Source of the DNA: Deltaproteobacteria bacterium
GTDB taxonomy: Bacteria; Desulfobacterota; GWC2-55-46; DRQE01
NCBI GenBank assembly: GCA_024278765.1
Contig: JAJRSM010000017.1
Span: 1 to 32,177 of the forward strand
Direction: 5' to 3'
Length of the DNA stretch: 32,177 nucleotides
Part shown: positions 8,095-17,826 of the stretch, piece by piece
Layout of the letters: the number at the start of each line of letters is the position of its first letter
Position numbering within the stretch: the stretch's first letter is position 1
Program-made: the position numbers and the translations under genes
Notes under the pieces: model-generated
What the model was told of the DNA's origin: nothing
Database searches by the model: none
The model's input: the letters and a program-made list of their open reading frames with translations, nothing else

Positions 8095-9651
8095 CTACGC
8101 TCCAAGCTCCTTGTAAATATCAATCAGGTCCTTCGTAGGTCTTATCCCCAGCAGATAACTCTTATATCCAGCGAGAAAGCCGTCTTTTTCTTTCTGACTC
8201 AGGCCGAACTTATCTATCTCGGTCATAAAACGCTCCAGATCTTTCTTTATCTCCGAGCTCGTCAATTCAGTGCTAATGGAACTGCCATCAATATCAAGAA
8301 AGAAAATATCCGGATTAAAATTGTCAGCTGTCTTCTTTATTAGAATATTATTCCACTTAAGGTCTCCGTGATACCAACCTAGAATATGCATACGACGCAA
8401 CTCTCGTCCAATATGAAAGATTAGATCACTGAAACAACCAGTAGGTTTACAGTCTTCATCAAGGGCTAGGTCACTGAGCCTCGGAGCATCGTCGATAAAC
8501 TCGCTTATTATATAGCTTCTGCCAAGTACTCTGTTTTTTTTACGCTCCTCGATAAATGCCAGAGGCTCTGGCATCGGCAGGTCGCGAAGCTCCGCGCCGT
8601 AACTCATCTGCCACACCCTGCTGGCCCTTGAGGTACGGAAGATATTCTTTATAGTATGTACCGAGCCCTTTACGTTATATCTCTTAAGAAATACCTTTCT
8701 TCCGTCTTGAAGCTCTATCATCCCTGCCTTTACCGTGCGTCCGTCTTTAAAGATAACAGCTCGCTCACTATCTAGAAAGCCATCCGGGTCTTTTACTATC
8801 GGATCAAGCGCACCAGCCTCGTACCACACCTTCTTCATGTGGACCTCAAAGAAACCCTCGGTATACTCGGCAAAGAGTTTACCTCCGGTCATAGATCTTT
8901 GCGCCTTCTTCTTCCATATCTTTGCGGCTCTGGTAAGAGTTGCCAGTTCGACCTTCTCTACAACTGCCCGCAATGCTGCTTTATCTAAAAACAGGCCTTC
9001 TGCATATGCCTTTAAAAAATAATATTTCAGAGAAGGCTCCAGCCCTGCCAGATAGTTAAGGTTAATTAGCTCCAGATTCGCAATGCGATCGACTAGACTT
9101 ACCTTACCAATAAAATCGACCTCTCCCAGATCCAGCAGGCAAAAACCAACCTCACCGGCATCACTCGTAGCGTCTTCAACTACAAGCATATTGCCCATAT
9201 GTGGATCCTTGTGCATAGCCCCTTTATCATGTAAAAGACGAATAAAGGCTGCAAAATACCCGATCACTCTTCTCTTCTCTTCTCTGGTTAATTCTTTAAA
9301 AGTAGTAAAGAAGTACTCTTTGAGCACCTGGCTATGCGCGCCCTCTTCGGTTATAAGGACAGCACCGCCGCCACCATAACCACGCGCGGCAAGCACCGGG
9401 ACAGGAACTCCAAGCTTTGCGAGCCTATCTATCGAATCGGCCTCGCGCCGCTTTGCAGGCAGCCCGGATGAGCTAAAGAGCTTCACATAAAAGACACGTC
9501 CTTGCCTCTCTACCCGCCAGACCTCACGTTTTTTACCAAGCCTTCTAACACAGAGCCCATCACGCCCAAGGGCACTCAATGCCTGCATAGGATCAAAGCC
9601 CGGCAACACGTAATTCCATTTTATTTGATCTGTCTTGACCGACCGTATCAT
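8095..9651 (-). CDS. Tandem two-domain kinase-fold protein (InaA/Kdo-kinase-like)
   Basis: Two catalytic sets: GAMHKDPHMGNMLVVED...LLDLGEVDF and GWYHGDLKWNNILIKK...FLDIDGSS, each with an N-lobe Lys (YVKLF; VFLKRY). Confidence 0.75.
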   Translation of the reverse strand: MIRSVKTDQIKWNYVLPGFDPMQALSALGRDGLCVRRLGKKREVWRVERQGRVFYVKLFSSSGLPAKRREADSIDRLAKLGVPVPVLAARGYGGGGAVLITEEGAHSQVLKEYFFTTFKELTREEKRRVIGYFAAFIRLLHDKGAMHKDPHMGNMLVVEDATSDAGEVGFCLLDLGEVDFIGKVSLVDRIANLELINLNYLAGLEPSLKYYFLKAYAEGLFLDKAALRAVVEKVELATLTRAAKIWKKKAQRSMTGGKLFAEYTEGFFEVHMKKVWYEAGALDPIVKDPDGFLDSERAVIFKDGRTVKAGMIELQDGRKVFLKRYNVKGSVHTIKNIFRTSRASRVWQMSYGAELRDLPMPEPLAFIEERKKNRVLGRSYIISEFIDDAPRLSDLALDEDCKPTGCFSDLIFHIGRELRRMHILGWYHGDLKWNNILIKKTADNFNPDIFFLDIDGSSISTELTSSEIKKDLERFMTEIDKFGLSQKEKDGFLAGYKSYLLGIRPTKDLIDIYKELGA

Positions 9652-9757
9652 TGCCTGATCTATCCCTTAACTCTAACTTCCTATAGTTTCATCTTCATAT
9701 AACGTACATTAAGTGACGAGGGCTTAAGCCTTTGGCTCTTCGCCTACAACCAACGAA

Positions 9758-10750
9758 TTATTTCTTACCACGACTCCTCCCTCGAAGCCCCCAGAGCGCA
9801 GGGCACCCGGCCAGATGCCAGGACAAGAGATGCAGATTCAGAAAAAGCCTGCCACGCGCCTTCTTTGAGGTAAAGAAACTGAAAACATTCACAACAAGTG
9901 CCCCTGCGACATTAAAGACAAGTTTGACGATCAACCCAAAGAGCAGCATAATATAATCCATCTTTGAGGCATGTCGCTTAAAATAACCATAGCGAGAGAG
10001 CCAGTACTCAACACGAGCTCGCGTATTAACTTCCTTTGCCGTTGCCCCTTGCAGGTGATAGATATTAATATCAGGATGATGCATTACCTTCCACCCATAA
10101 AAACGCATTCGCCTACACCAATCGGTCTCCTCAAAGAAAAAGAAGAAACCATCATCAAAAAGACCTGCGTCATGCGTTGCCTTATTGCGAACCACCATAC
10201 AGGCACCGATGACCGAATCGACCTCTATCGGCGAGCTAATGTCATGTTCTTTTCCGGGAAACTGCTCGGGAAAGAACCTGCGAAGCAGGCTCTTATTAAA
10301 TAACTCTGTCAAAAGAGTCGGATAATTTGCAATTGAATTCTGTTTAGAGCCGTCTTTATTGAGGAGTTGCGGACCGAGGATGCCGACATCTGGGTTATCG
10401 TCCATAAAGGCCACGAGCTTATCGAGCTGGCCTGCGGGTACGATTGTATCGCTATTTAAGAGTATTGCATATCTGCCAGCTCCTCTTACCAAGGCCTGAT
10501 TATTGGCCCTTGCAAAACCAACATTACCCTTGTTTTCTATACGCTTTACCTTTGGAAACTTCTTTTTAAGGGCCGCCACACTCCCGTCGCTCGATCCATT
10601 ATCAACGACCCAGACCTCTACATCCAGAGCAGAACCACCGCCGCCGTCCCCATCTTTGGGTTTAGTATCAAGGGAAGAAAACACAGAACCCACGCACGCA
10701 AGCAACAGGTCTTTCGTGTTATAATTTACTATAATAACTGAGATATCCAT
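9758..10750 (-). CDS. Glycosyltransferase family 2 (WbbL/rhamnosyltransferase-like)
   Basis: MDISVIIVNYNTKDLLLACVGSV, VWVVDNGSSDGS, ILLNSDTIV, FFFFEETDWCRRMRFYGW. Confidence 0.9.
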   Translation of the reverse strand: MDISVIIVNYNTKDLLLACVGSVFSSLDTKPKDGDGGGGSALDVEVWVVDNGSSDGSVAALKKKFPKVKRIENKGNVGFARANNQALVRGAGRYAILLNSDTIVPAGQLDKLVAFMDDNPDVGILGPQLLNKDGSKQNSIANYPTLLTELFNKSLLRRFFPEQFPGKEHDISSPIEVDSVIGACMVVRNKATHDAGLFDDGFFFFFEETDWCRRMRFYGWKVMHHPDINIYHLQGATAKEVNTRARVEYWLSRYGYFKRHASKMDYIMLLFGLIVKLVFNVAGALVVNVFSFFTSKKARGRLFLNLHLLSWHLAGCPALWGLRGRSRGKK

Positions 10751-11643
10751 TATTTAACAAAACTCAAGATGTAACGCCTGAGATATTTTCCTCCGCGCAC
10801 AAGCGAGGGGCAAAGCTCGCCGGCCTTTTTATAATATAAGCGATATTCCTTGGTGCGACCGCTGTGATAACAGGCTGTTGCGAGCTGAAGATATTCCTTT
10901 GCATAAAGCTTGTCCTTCTGCTTTAGTAATTTATCAGGCAGATTGTCGGTAGAAAAAAGCTCGTCAATGGCCTTTACCCCCTGCTCGATTATCTTGTCCG
11001 TATTGTCCTTTGCGCTCTGCTTGCTACGTCTAACCAGACAGACGCGCGTCCTGCAGAAGAAAAACTTAAGCCTTGCCGTCAGCCGCAATAGCAACTCATA
11101 GTCCTCATGATTAGTAAGGACTTCCTTGTACATACCACAGCTTAACATCAACTCCCTTTTAATCATATAAGAGTTGTTATTAATAAGCCTACGCTCCATA
11201 TATTCCGTAAGGATATCACCCTCTGGATAATCTAACGTCTCATCGGGCTCTAGCAGGCTTTCGTCCTGGCGTTGTCTGACGCTTAGTCCGTAGACTGCAT
11301 CTGCTTCTTTATTAATCCTAAAACATTCAAGCATAGCACTTATAGCACCTGGCAGCATAAGGTCATCAGAGTCGAGCATACAGAGGTACTTGCCTGTCGC
11401 CTCCGTAATACCCCTGTTCCTTGCAATACTTTTTTCCTGATTATGTTGGTATACAAAACGAATACTGCCGGCAAATCTATCAAGTATGGCCTTTCCGGTG
11501 CCATCGGTCGAGCCGTCGTCAACTACTATAACCTCAACGCCAGCAAGATCTTGGGCGAGGACACTCTCGATTGCCTCGCAGGTCTCTTCCCTGCGATTAT
11601 AGGTCGGTATAACTACGCTTACGAGCGTACTGAGTTTACTCAT
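10750..11643 (-). CDS. Glycosyltransferase family 2
   Basis: VSVVIPTYNRREETCEAIESVLAQ, VIVVDDGSTDGT, YLCMLDSDDLMLPG. Confidence 0.9.
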   Translation of the reverse strand: MSKLSTLVSVVIPTYNRREETCEAIESVLAQDLAGVEVIVVDDGSTDGTGKAILDRFAGSIRFVYQHNQEKSIARNRGITEATGKYLCMLDSDDLMLPGAISAMLECFRINKEADAVYGLSVRQRQDESLLEPDETLDYPEGDILTEYMERRLINNNSYMIKRELMLSCGMYKEVLTNHEDYELLLRLTARLKFFFCRTRVCLVRRSKQSAKDNTDKIIEQGVKAIDELFSTDNLPDKLLKQKDKLYAKEYLQLATACYHSGRTKEYRLYYKKAGELCPSLVRGGKYLRRYILSFVK

Positions 11644-11662
11644 ATACCTAAGACGCGCCCCT

Positions 11663-12805
11663 TTAAGTAGCCTTCTCCTTCATCACCAACTCGCAGAGCT
11701 CTATTATCTGCGAGGTACAGTTCTCTATCGTAAGCCCCTTTACTGCAAGAGCCGCTGCCCTTCCCATACGTCTGCGCTCTCCGCTCCCCTTTAAACGCAT
11801 AAAAAGCTCGGCGAGCTTATCATCATCATTCCAGTAGTCCAGAATAAAACCATTCCTACCTTCTGTTATAAACTCAGAGGCACCGTTCTCGGTAGTCGTT
11901 ATAACAGGAAGGCCTGAGGCCATGGCCTCAAGGCACGCATTGCTACACGGGTCGTAACGCGTTGGCAAGACAAAAAAATCAGCCGCGCCATAGTATTCTT
12001 CTACCGTCTGACTGGCACCTGCAAAGAAGAGATTACCCCCTCCCATCCCCATCCTTTTTACCGCCGCGTTCTGCAAGGCAGTCGAGCCCCTGCCAACGAC
12101 CAGCACCTTAAGATAAGGTGCTTTTGCCATCGCCCTGATAATCGTACCAAAGCCCTTTCTCTTCCAGTTATTTGAGACAAAGAGCGCGACAACATCCTGC
12201 TGCCCGATGCCAAGCCTCTCCCTGACATCCTTACGATGTTTTTTAAGGTCAGGATTAAAGACGCTATGGTCTATGCCATTATATATAACCCGGATCTTAT
12301 CACTTGGCACGCCAAAGAAACTCTCCATATGGCCCTTTACAAGCTTTGAGTTGGTTATAACGTAGCGGCAATTGCCCGGGGCCATGATTTTTTTCTCTAG
12401 CCTTAACATAGCCGGATGAACCGGGGCGAAGATAAACTTTAAAAGCCTCTGGTAAAAACTCGGATAACGCATGCGCATCCAGTGCGCGTATACCCCGCCT
12501 CCTGCGCGGTAGATATCAAGCGGATAGATCTGAGTAAGTCCAAAAACAATATCCTGATCCCCTGCATCCAGCAACTGACCGACCTTCTTGCTGAACCCCA
12601 GAATCTTAAGGGCAGAAGAAAAACCAGAGACCCGTACCTGCGTAACCGCAATGCCATCAACGCTCGGATCAGCTCGGGCCGAGTACAAGGCAACGCCGTG
12701 CCCCGCGGCCTTTAGAGATTTCGCCAGATTAACCCCGACCCTCTCTGCCCCTCCCCATGATGTGGAAAAGCCTCTACCTACAAGTGCTATCTTCATAGTT
12801 ACCAA
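11663..12805 (-). CDS. Glycosyltransferase family 4 (WaaG-like)
   Basis: MKIALVGRGFSTSWGGAERVGVNLAKSL, VIYNGIDHSVFNP, FVLPTRYDPCSNACLEAMASGLPVITTTENGASE. Confidence 0.9.
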   Translation of the reverse strand: MVTMKIALVGRGFSTSWGGAERVGVNLAKSLKAAGHGVALYSARADPSVDGIAVTQVRVSGFSSALKILGFSKKVGQLLDAGDQDIVFGLTQIYPLDIYRAGGGVYAHWMRMRYPSFYQRLLKFIFAPVHPAMLRLEKKIMAPGNCRYVITNSKLVKGHMESFFGVPSDKIRVIYNGIDHSVFNPDLKKHRKDVRERLGIGQQDVVALFVSNNWKRKGFGTIIRAMAKAPYLKVLVVGRGSTALQNAAVKRMGMGGGNLFFAGASQTVEEYYGAADFFVLPTRYDPCSNACLEAMASGLPVITTTENGASEFITEGRNGFILDYWNDDDKLAELFMRLKGSGERRRMGRAAALAVKGLTIENCTSQIIELCELVMKEKAT

Positions 12806-12824
12806 TTACTTCCAGCTGAATTCA

Positions 12825-13733
12825 TTAAGACAACCCCTTGCCCTTGCTAAGACCGGCCTTCTTTCTACGCTCCCACCTTGAATGCAGCCAAAACCACTGA
12901 TCAGGATAACGTCTGATATAGTCCTCTATTGCTCGCGTAAAACGCTGCGTATTCTCTTTCATATCTTCAATCTTATCACCGGTACTAGCGAGCCTTAACG
13001 GCTCCATGCACTCAACCTTATGATAAGGGCCCTTTAGTCTTCTGATAAATACAGGGATAACCAGCGAATCAGTCTTCCGGGCAATCGCAGCAAGTCCTTT
13101 GCTGGTACTGGCCGGAGTACCAAAAAAATCCACCATTACGCCGTCTTTTGTCGAAGACCGCTGGTCAAGCAATATTCCCAGCACTCCGTTATCCTTTAAA
13201 AGCCCCAGCATTCCACGCAGGGCATTTGTCTTCTCTATTACGTGCCCTCCAAAAGCACTCCTTACCCTCTCAGTATACGCGTTCAGATAAGGGTTATCCA
13301 GCGGTCTTGCGACAACACCCATTGTAAAGCCCCGCAGGCTTAAGGCAGCATTAAGTAGCTCCCAATTATCATAATGCGCTGTTAGAGCGACCGTTCCCTT
13401 ACCCTTTTTAGCCGCTTGTTCAAAGTGCTCTAACCCCTCAAAGCTTACGTACTTGTCTATATATGCCCTGTCCACCTTGCCAAGCCTTACGAATTCGACC
13501 AGCATCATCCCCAGAGAGCGGAACATACCGGCGGCTATACCACGCGCCTCGCCCTCAGACAGGCTATCGCCAAAAGCCCGCCTAATGTTGAATAATGCAA
13601 GTCTTCGCCTGCTGCCGCCAAGGCGGTAGCAGGCAAACCCCAAGCCTCTGCCAAAACCAAGTGCTACCCTTAACGGCAGCAAGCTCGTAATGGAGGCAAA
13701 GGCCTTAAATAAAATATAGGCAAGGATATTCAC
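12825..13733 (-). CDS. Lipid A acyltransferase, LpxL/HtrB family
   Basis: VALTAHYDNWELLNAAL (HxxxxE-type), LDQRSSTKDGVMVDFFGTPASTSKGLAAIARK, RYPDQWFWLHSRWERR. Confidence 0.92.
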   Translation of the reverse strand: MNILAYILFKAFASITSLLPLRVALGFGRGLGFACYRLGGSRRRLALFNIRRAFGDSLSEGEARGIAAGMFRSLGMMLVEFVRLGKVDRAYIDKYVSFEGLEHFEQAAKKGKGTVALTAHYDNWELLNAALSLRGFTMGVVARPLDNPYLNAYTERVRSAFGGHVIEKTNALRGMLGLLKDNGVLGILLDQRSSTKDGVMVDFFGTPASTSKGLAAIARKTDSLVIPVFIRRLKGPYHKVECMEPLRLASTGDKIEDMKENTQRFTRAIEDYIRRYPDQWFWLHSRWERRKKAGLSKGKGLS

Positions 13734-13769
13734 ATGCCCCCCAGAGCACAGGACCTTACAAGAGCTCTG

Positions 13770-13946
13770 CTAGCCAAGCTCCCGGGCCTCATCTAGTATC
13801 ATGGAAGGAATACCGTCTTTTACAGGAAAGAACAACTTGCAACTCTTGCAGATTATTCCACTGCCAGCACCGTCAAGGCTTACATCTCCCTTGCATTTCG
13901 GACAAGCAAGTATACTCAAAAGTTCACTATCTATCGGCATATTCAT
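13770..13946 (-). CDS. Trm112-family small zinc-ribbon protein (absent from ORF track)
   Basis: MNMPIDSELLSILACPKCKGDVSLDGAGSGIICKSCKLFFPVKDGIPSMILDEARELG*; CPKC...CKSC, VKDGIPSMI signature. Confidence 0.85.
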   Translation of the reverse strand: MNMPIDSELLSILACPKCKGDVSLDGAGSGIICKSCKLFFPVKDGIPSMILDEARELG

Positions 13947-13967
13947 CTCTCCTTAGTTTTACAATAA

Positions 13968-14954
13968 TTAAGTTTCTTTCATAACATCAGGCATAGTCTT
14001 GGGCATCCGGGCCTTTCGACCACCTGCCCTAATGTACTCAACCGCTCCAGGCAGACTTATCACTACAGTCGTCACAAACCAGAGCAGGCTAAGCCCTAAG
14101 GCCGCTTCACTCGAAACTCCGACACCGGCAAAAAGAAAGATAAATACCCCTTCCCTTATACCAAGCCCAGCGAGCGAGAGCGGGATCATCGCAGCAGAGG
14201 TCGCCATCGGAACAAAAAGAAAATAATACCCTATCGGAGCATTAATTCCAAGCCCCCTTCCTAATATAAAGTAACTTAAGGCTACCCCACCTTGGACCAC
14301 CAGTGAGATCAGAAATATCCTGATAAGCAGCCCTTTTCCTTTGTATGCCATAAAAACTTTATAAAAACCGTCTATCTTATCGTTTAATTTGTAGAAATGT
14401 ATCCTTGCAGATATCGCAATAAGCCAACCATGCAGGAACTCGACCCAAACAAAAAGACTTGCCATTACAAACGCAGCTATAAGAAAAATAAAGACTAGTA
14501 AAAGCCACGGCCCTCCGATGCTAAGCACAACCTTGTAGCCTATAAGAAGGGCCATGGCCTCTATAAAGATCATCGCCGCAAAACCAGAGTACCTATCGAC
14601 AAATATAGATGCAAAAGATGCCCCGGCCTTACCACTCCTCTTGAAAAGATAATACCCTTTAACAAAGTCTCCACCAACAGCTGTAGGTAGAAAACTATTA
14701 AAAAACATACCAATAAAGTATATAGATAATAGGCTACGGTAAGATATTACTATATCTTTTTTAACAACCCTAGACCACCGATAAGTAGATATTAATTGAA
14801 CAATCAGAAGCGTTAACCCTGCACCCGCAAAGTTAAGCAGCGGCATAGCAGCAAACATATCCAGAAAGAGCTTGAAATCGAGGTTCCGGAATAGAAAATA
14901 GAGGATTACAGCACTTACTATGACCTTTACTATAATTAAACGAAGTTTCTTCAT
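13968..14954 (-). CDS. Lysylphosphatidylglycerol synthase TM region / UPF0104 flippase-like protein
   Basis: Multi-TM 328 aa; FFNSFLPTAVGGDFVKGYYLFKRSG, IPLSLAGLGIREGVFIFLF. Confidence 0.88.
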   Translation of the reverse strand: MKKLRLIIVKVIVSAVILYFLFRNLDFKLFLDMFAAMPLLNFAGAGLTLLIVQLISTYRWSRVVKKDIVISYRSLLSIYFIGMFFNSFLPTAVGGDFVKGYYLFKRSGKAGASFASIFVDRYSGFAAMIFIEAMALLIGYKVVLSIGGPWLLLVFIFLIAAFVMASLFVWVEFLHGWLIAISARIHFYKLNDKIDGFYKVFMAYKGKGLLIRIFLISLVVQGGVALSYFILGRGLGINAPIGYYFLFVPMATSAAMIPLSLAGLGIREGVFIFLFAGVGVSSEAALGLSLLWFVTTVVISLPGAVEYIRAGGRKARMPKTMPDVMKET

Positions 14955-15952
14955 TTGTCTCGGAGTTTTTTATCCGCCTCGGTTATATTTGTTAAGACCT
15001 CACCAATATCCTGCCTAAAGACCTTCTTCACTACAAATATCGGCTTATCCTGAGATTCATGGTAGATGCGTGCTAGCATCTCGCCAAGCAACCCCATTAC
15101 AATAGCCTGAACGCCTAGGATCATAAGCAGAACCCCGAGCAGCAGGAGCGGCCTATTGCCGATCTGGACACCATGGATTATCTTCTCGTAGCTCAGATAA
15201 AGAGAGATCATAAAACCTACAAACCCCATCAAGAGCCCTGGAGGGCCAAAGGCATGGATAGGACGCGTAGAGAAACTCTGAAGAAATCTAACTGTTATAA
15301 GGTCAAGGACGACTCGTACTGTTCTGGATATGCCGTACTTTGAAGTACCAAAACGCCTAGGGTGGTGCTTTGTAGGGACCTCTACTATTTCGGCACCAAC
15401 CCAGCTGGCGATAGCCGGTATAAAGCGATGCATCTCGCCGTAGAGCTTTATATTCTCTACGACCTCCCTACGGTAAGCCTTAAGCGTACAACCGTAATCA
15501 TGCAGGCTAACGCCGGTCACCTTTGAGATAATCCAGTTGGCTATTAAGGATGGCAGTTTTCTTGACAAGAAGGGGTCTTTCCTATTCTTTCTCCAACCGC
15601 TGACGATATCCTTACCCTTTATCATCTCTATCATCATAGGGATATCGGTCGGGTCATTCTGGAGATCGGCATCCATAGTTATTATGACGTCTCCCTTTGA
15701 GTACTCAAAGCCCGCAGCCATGGCTGCGGTCTGACCAAAGTTGCGCCTAAAAGATACAACAACGATATGAGAATCCCGCTCGGCAAGCTCCTCCAAATAC
15801 TTCAAAGAGCCGTCCCTGCTGCCATCATCGACCAAGACGATCTCATAGGGGTTGTCTAGGCCCTCCATTACATCCTTTATAGCCTCATAAAGGCGAGGCA
15901 GGCTCTCGACCTCGTTATAGACCGGGATAACTATTGATATGGATTCAGGCAA
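14951..15952 (-). CDS. DPM1/ArnC-like polyprenyl-phosphate glycosyltransferase (GT2)
   Basis: ISIVIPVYNEVESLPRLYEAI, MDADLQNDPTDIP, two C-terminal TM segments; overlaps next gene by ATGA. Confidence 0.9.
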   Translation of the reverse strand: MPESISIVIPVYNEVESLPRLYEAIKDVMEGLDNPYEIVLVDDGSRDGSLKYLEELAERDSHIVVVSFRRNFGQTAAMAAGFEYSKGDVIITMDADLQNDPTDIPMMIEMIKGKDIVSGWRKNRKDPFLSRKLPSLIANWIISKVTGVSLHDYGCTLKAYRREVVENIKLYGEMHRFIPAIASWVGAEIVEVPTKHHPRRFGTSKYGISRTVRVVLDLITVRFLQSFSTRPIHAFGPPGLLMGFVGFMISLYLSYEKIIHGVQIGNRPLLLLGVLLMILGVQAIVMGLLGEMLARIYHESQDKPIFVVKKVFRQDIGEVLTNITEADKKLRDK

Positions 15953-16066
15953 CTGTACCTTCCCTTTCCTATTTTGTAAGTCCTTATATCCTTTTCGGAA
16001 ATTCTAGAGATAACTTGTGCTATTTCATCTAAAAAAACTGCAAAAACCCTTTTCATTCACCTTTCA

Positions 16067-16642
16067 TCAAGAATTCTTAGCAGACTTATCTTCTTCAAGG
16101 TCATTTAGTATCCAATCTACGCCGTCCACTAGATTTTGCGCAACATAATCAGGCTGAAGCTCTAACTTAGCCAGTTCATCCTTACCGTATCCGGTAAGGA
16201 CCATAATGGCCTTTGCCCCGGCCCCGCGCGCCGCGCCCATATCAGAGACCTTGTCTCCTATAAAGTAGGCCGGCAGGCCGGCAAGATCGTGCTCACGTGC
16301 TGCCTGCTCGATAAGACCCGTCTCAGGCTTTCTGCACCTACAACCCTCGTCCGGCCTATGAGGGCAATAATATATTCCGTCCAACGCGCCGCCCTGGTCT
16401 TTTATAATCTCTGAGGCCCTCGCATTTACGGCAAAGAGCTCGCGCTCGGTAAAATAACCCCTGCCAATCGCCGACTGATTGCTAATAACAATCGCCTTTA
16501 TACCAGCATCATTCAAGGCCTTTATAGCCGCTGCCGCACCGTCAAGTAAAACAACCTTATCGGGGGTACTCAGATATCCCGGGTCATGGTTTATCGTCCC
16601 GTCACGGTCCAGATAGACAACGGCCCTTACTTCTCTTGCCAT
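16067..16642 (-). CDS. gmhB: D-glycero-beta-D-manno-heptose-1,7-bisphosphate 7-phosphatase (HAD)
   Basis: VYLDRDGTINHDPGYL, VISNQSAIGRGYFT, YYCPHRPDEGCRCRKPETGL zinc loop. ATG at 16642 overlaps the upstream TGA; ORF track uses GTG at 16645. Confidence 0.93.
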   Translation of the reverse strand: MAREVRAVVYLDRDGTINHDPGYLSTPDKVVLLDGAAAAIKALNDAGIKAIVISNQSAIGRGYFTERELFAVNARASEIIKDQGGALDGIYYCPHRPDEGCRCRKPETGLIEQAAREHDLAGLPAYFIGDKVSDMGAARGAGAKAIMVLTGYGKDELAKLELQPDYVAQNLVDGVDWILNDLEEDKSAKNS

Positions 16643-17826
16643 CACACCTCCGGACCGGTCTCGGAATCGGCTTTAGAATTGGAATCGGCATCAGAACCGG
16701 GATCGGCATCAAAGCCGGGATCGGCCTTAAAGCTAGGATTAGCCTTAAAGCTAAAATTAGCCCCGGACTTTGCTAGAAGCTCAACAGAGGCGGCGTATAG
16801 CTCCTGCGCCGAGATGGTCTTCATACAGTTATAGTGCCCATAAGGACACTCTCTCTTAAAACAAGGACTGCACTCAATCTTCTTATATAAGACTTTTACA
16901 CAACGGCCAAGAGGGCCGGTCAGGGCAGTTGATGTAGATAGGAATATCGCTACCGTTGGTACACCAAGGGCAGCTACCACATGCATAGGACCAGAGTCAT
17001 TGGTAATAAAGAGCTGCGTCTTACCTGCTATAGCTATAAATTCCCTAAGGCTAGTCTTTCCGGCAAAGTTGACATGCTTGATACCGGCACTCGTCAGACT
17101 CATCGAGAGTGCCGTGCTGACCTCTATATCATCGCCGCCGCCGAATATTACAGGAGTTAGATTACACTCTCTGGATAACCTCTCCAGTACCTCGTGATAA
17201 CGCTCTATCGGCCATCTTTTGGCAGGACCAAAGCTCGCTCCCGGGGCGACCCCTACCATCGCAGCATCAGGGCCCAGGCCATACTCAGCCATCACCACAA
17301 GGGCTCGCTCCGCGTCATTAGCTCCTATACTAACCTGCGGCAATTCCAGTTCCTCTAAAGATAGATCCAGCCCCAGCTCTTTGATAATATTCAGGTAATA
17401 AAAGACCTGGTGTTTTTTTGAGATATGCTCGTCAAAATCTATTGGTTGAGTCAAGAGAGGAGTACGCAAGTCGCGCGCATAACCCACGCGCTTTGGTATA
17501 CCTGCCATAAACGCAATCAGGGCCGCCTCAAAGGCATTCTGAAACAAGACCGCCATCTGAAACTTACGAGGCCTGAGCTGATTTACAAGCCGGAACTTCC
17601 CCGAGAAACCAGAATGAGGTCCGCTCGGGTCGTACTCGATAACATCCTTTACGATCTTTTCTTTACCCAGATATAGAGGCAGGGTACGCGCCTTTGCAAG
17701 GACGGTTATCTCGGCCTCTGGATAAAGCCTTTTCAGGGCATGAAGCCCGGGCATGGATATCACCGCGTCGCCGATCCAGTTAGGGACACGAACCAAGATT
17801 CTCTTTATTATATCTTTATCGGGCAT
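16642..17826 (-). CDS. waaF: ADP-heptose--LPS heptosyltransferase II
   Basis: KRILVRVPNWIGDAVISMPGLHALKRLYP, VGVAPGASFGPAKRWP, TNDSGPMHVVAALGVPTVAIF. Start at MPDKD favoured over 17937. Confidence 0.92.
   Translation of the reverse strand: MPDKDIIKRILVRVPNWIGDAVISMPGLHALKRLYPEAEITVLAKARTLPLYLGKEKIVKDVIEYDPSGPHSGFSGKFRLVNQLRPRKFQMAVLFQNAFEAALIAFMAGIPKRVGYARDLRTPLLTQPIDFDEHISKKHQVFYYLNIIKELGLDLSLEELELPQVSIGANDAERALVVMAEYGLGPDAAMVGVAPGASFGPAKRWPIERYHEVLERLSRECNLTPVIFGGGDDIEVSTALSMSLTSAGIKHVNFAGKTSLREFIAIAGKTQLFITNDSGPMHVVAALGVPTVAIFLSTSTALTGPLGRCVKVLYKKIECSPCFKRECPYGHYNCMKTISAQELYAASVELLAKSGANFSFKANPSFKADPGFDADPGSDADSNSKADSETGPEV
16663..16762. repeat. 18-bp in-frame tandem repeat (about 5.5 copies) in the 3' end of waaF
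   Basis: Units GGAATCGGCTTTAGAATT / GGAATCGGCATCAGAACC / GGGATCGGCATCAAAGCC / GGGATCGGCCTTAAAGCT / AGGATTAGCCTTAAAGCT / AAAATTAGCC. Confidence 0.9.

Noticed and set aside
7259-9702. Numerous antisense ORFs (e.g. 7301..7648, 8735..9022, 9083..9379)
   Set aside because: They overlap strongly supported minus-strand genes in full and look like compositional shadow ORFs.
9700-9757. GGGCTTAAGCC palindrome before the tandem-kinase gene
   Set aside because: Short, single and without a flanking T run or partner repeat long enough to support a claim.
16586-16834. Plus-strand ORF with ESALELESASEPGSASKPGSALKLG repeat
   Set aside because: It is the complement of the in-frame waaF minisatellite; no RBS or homology supports it.
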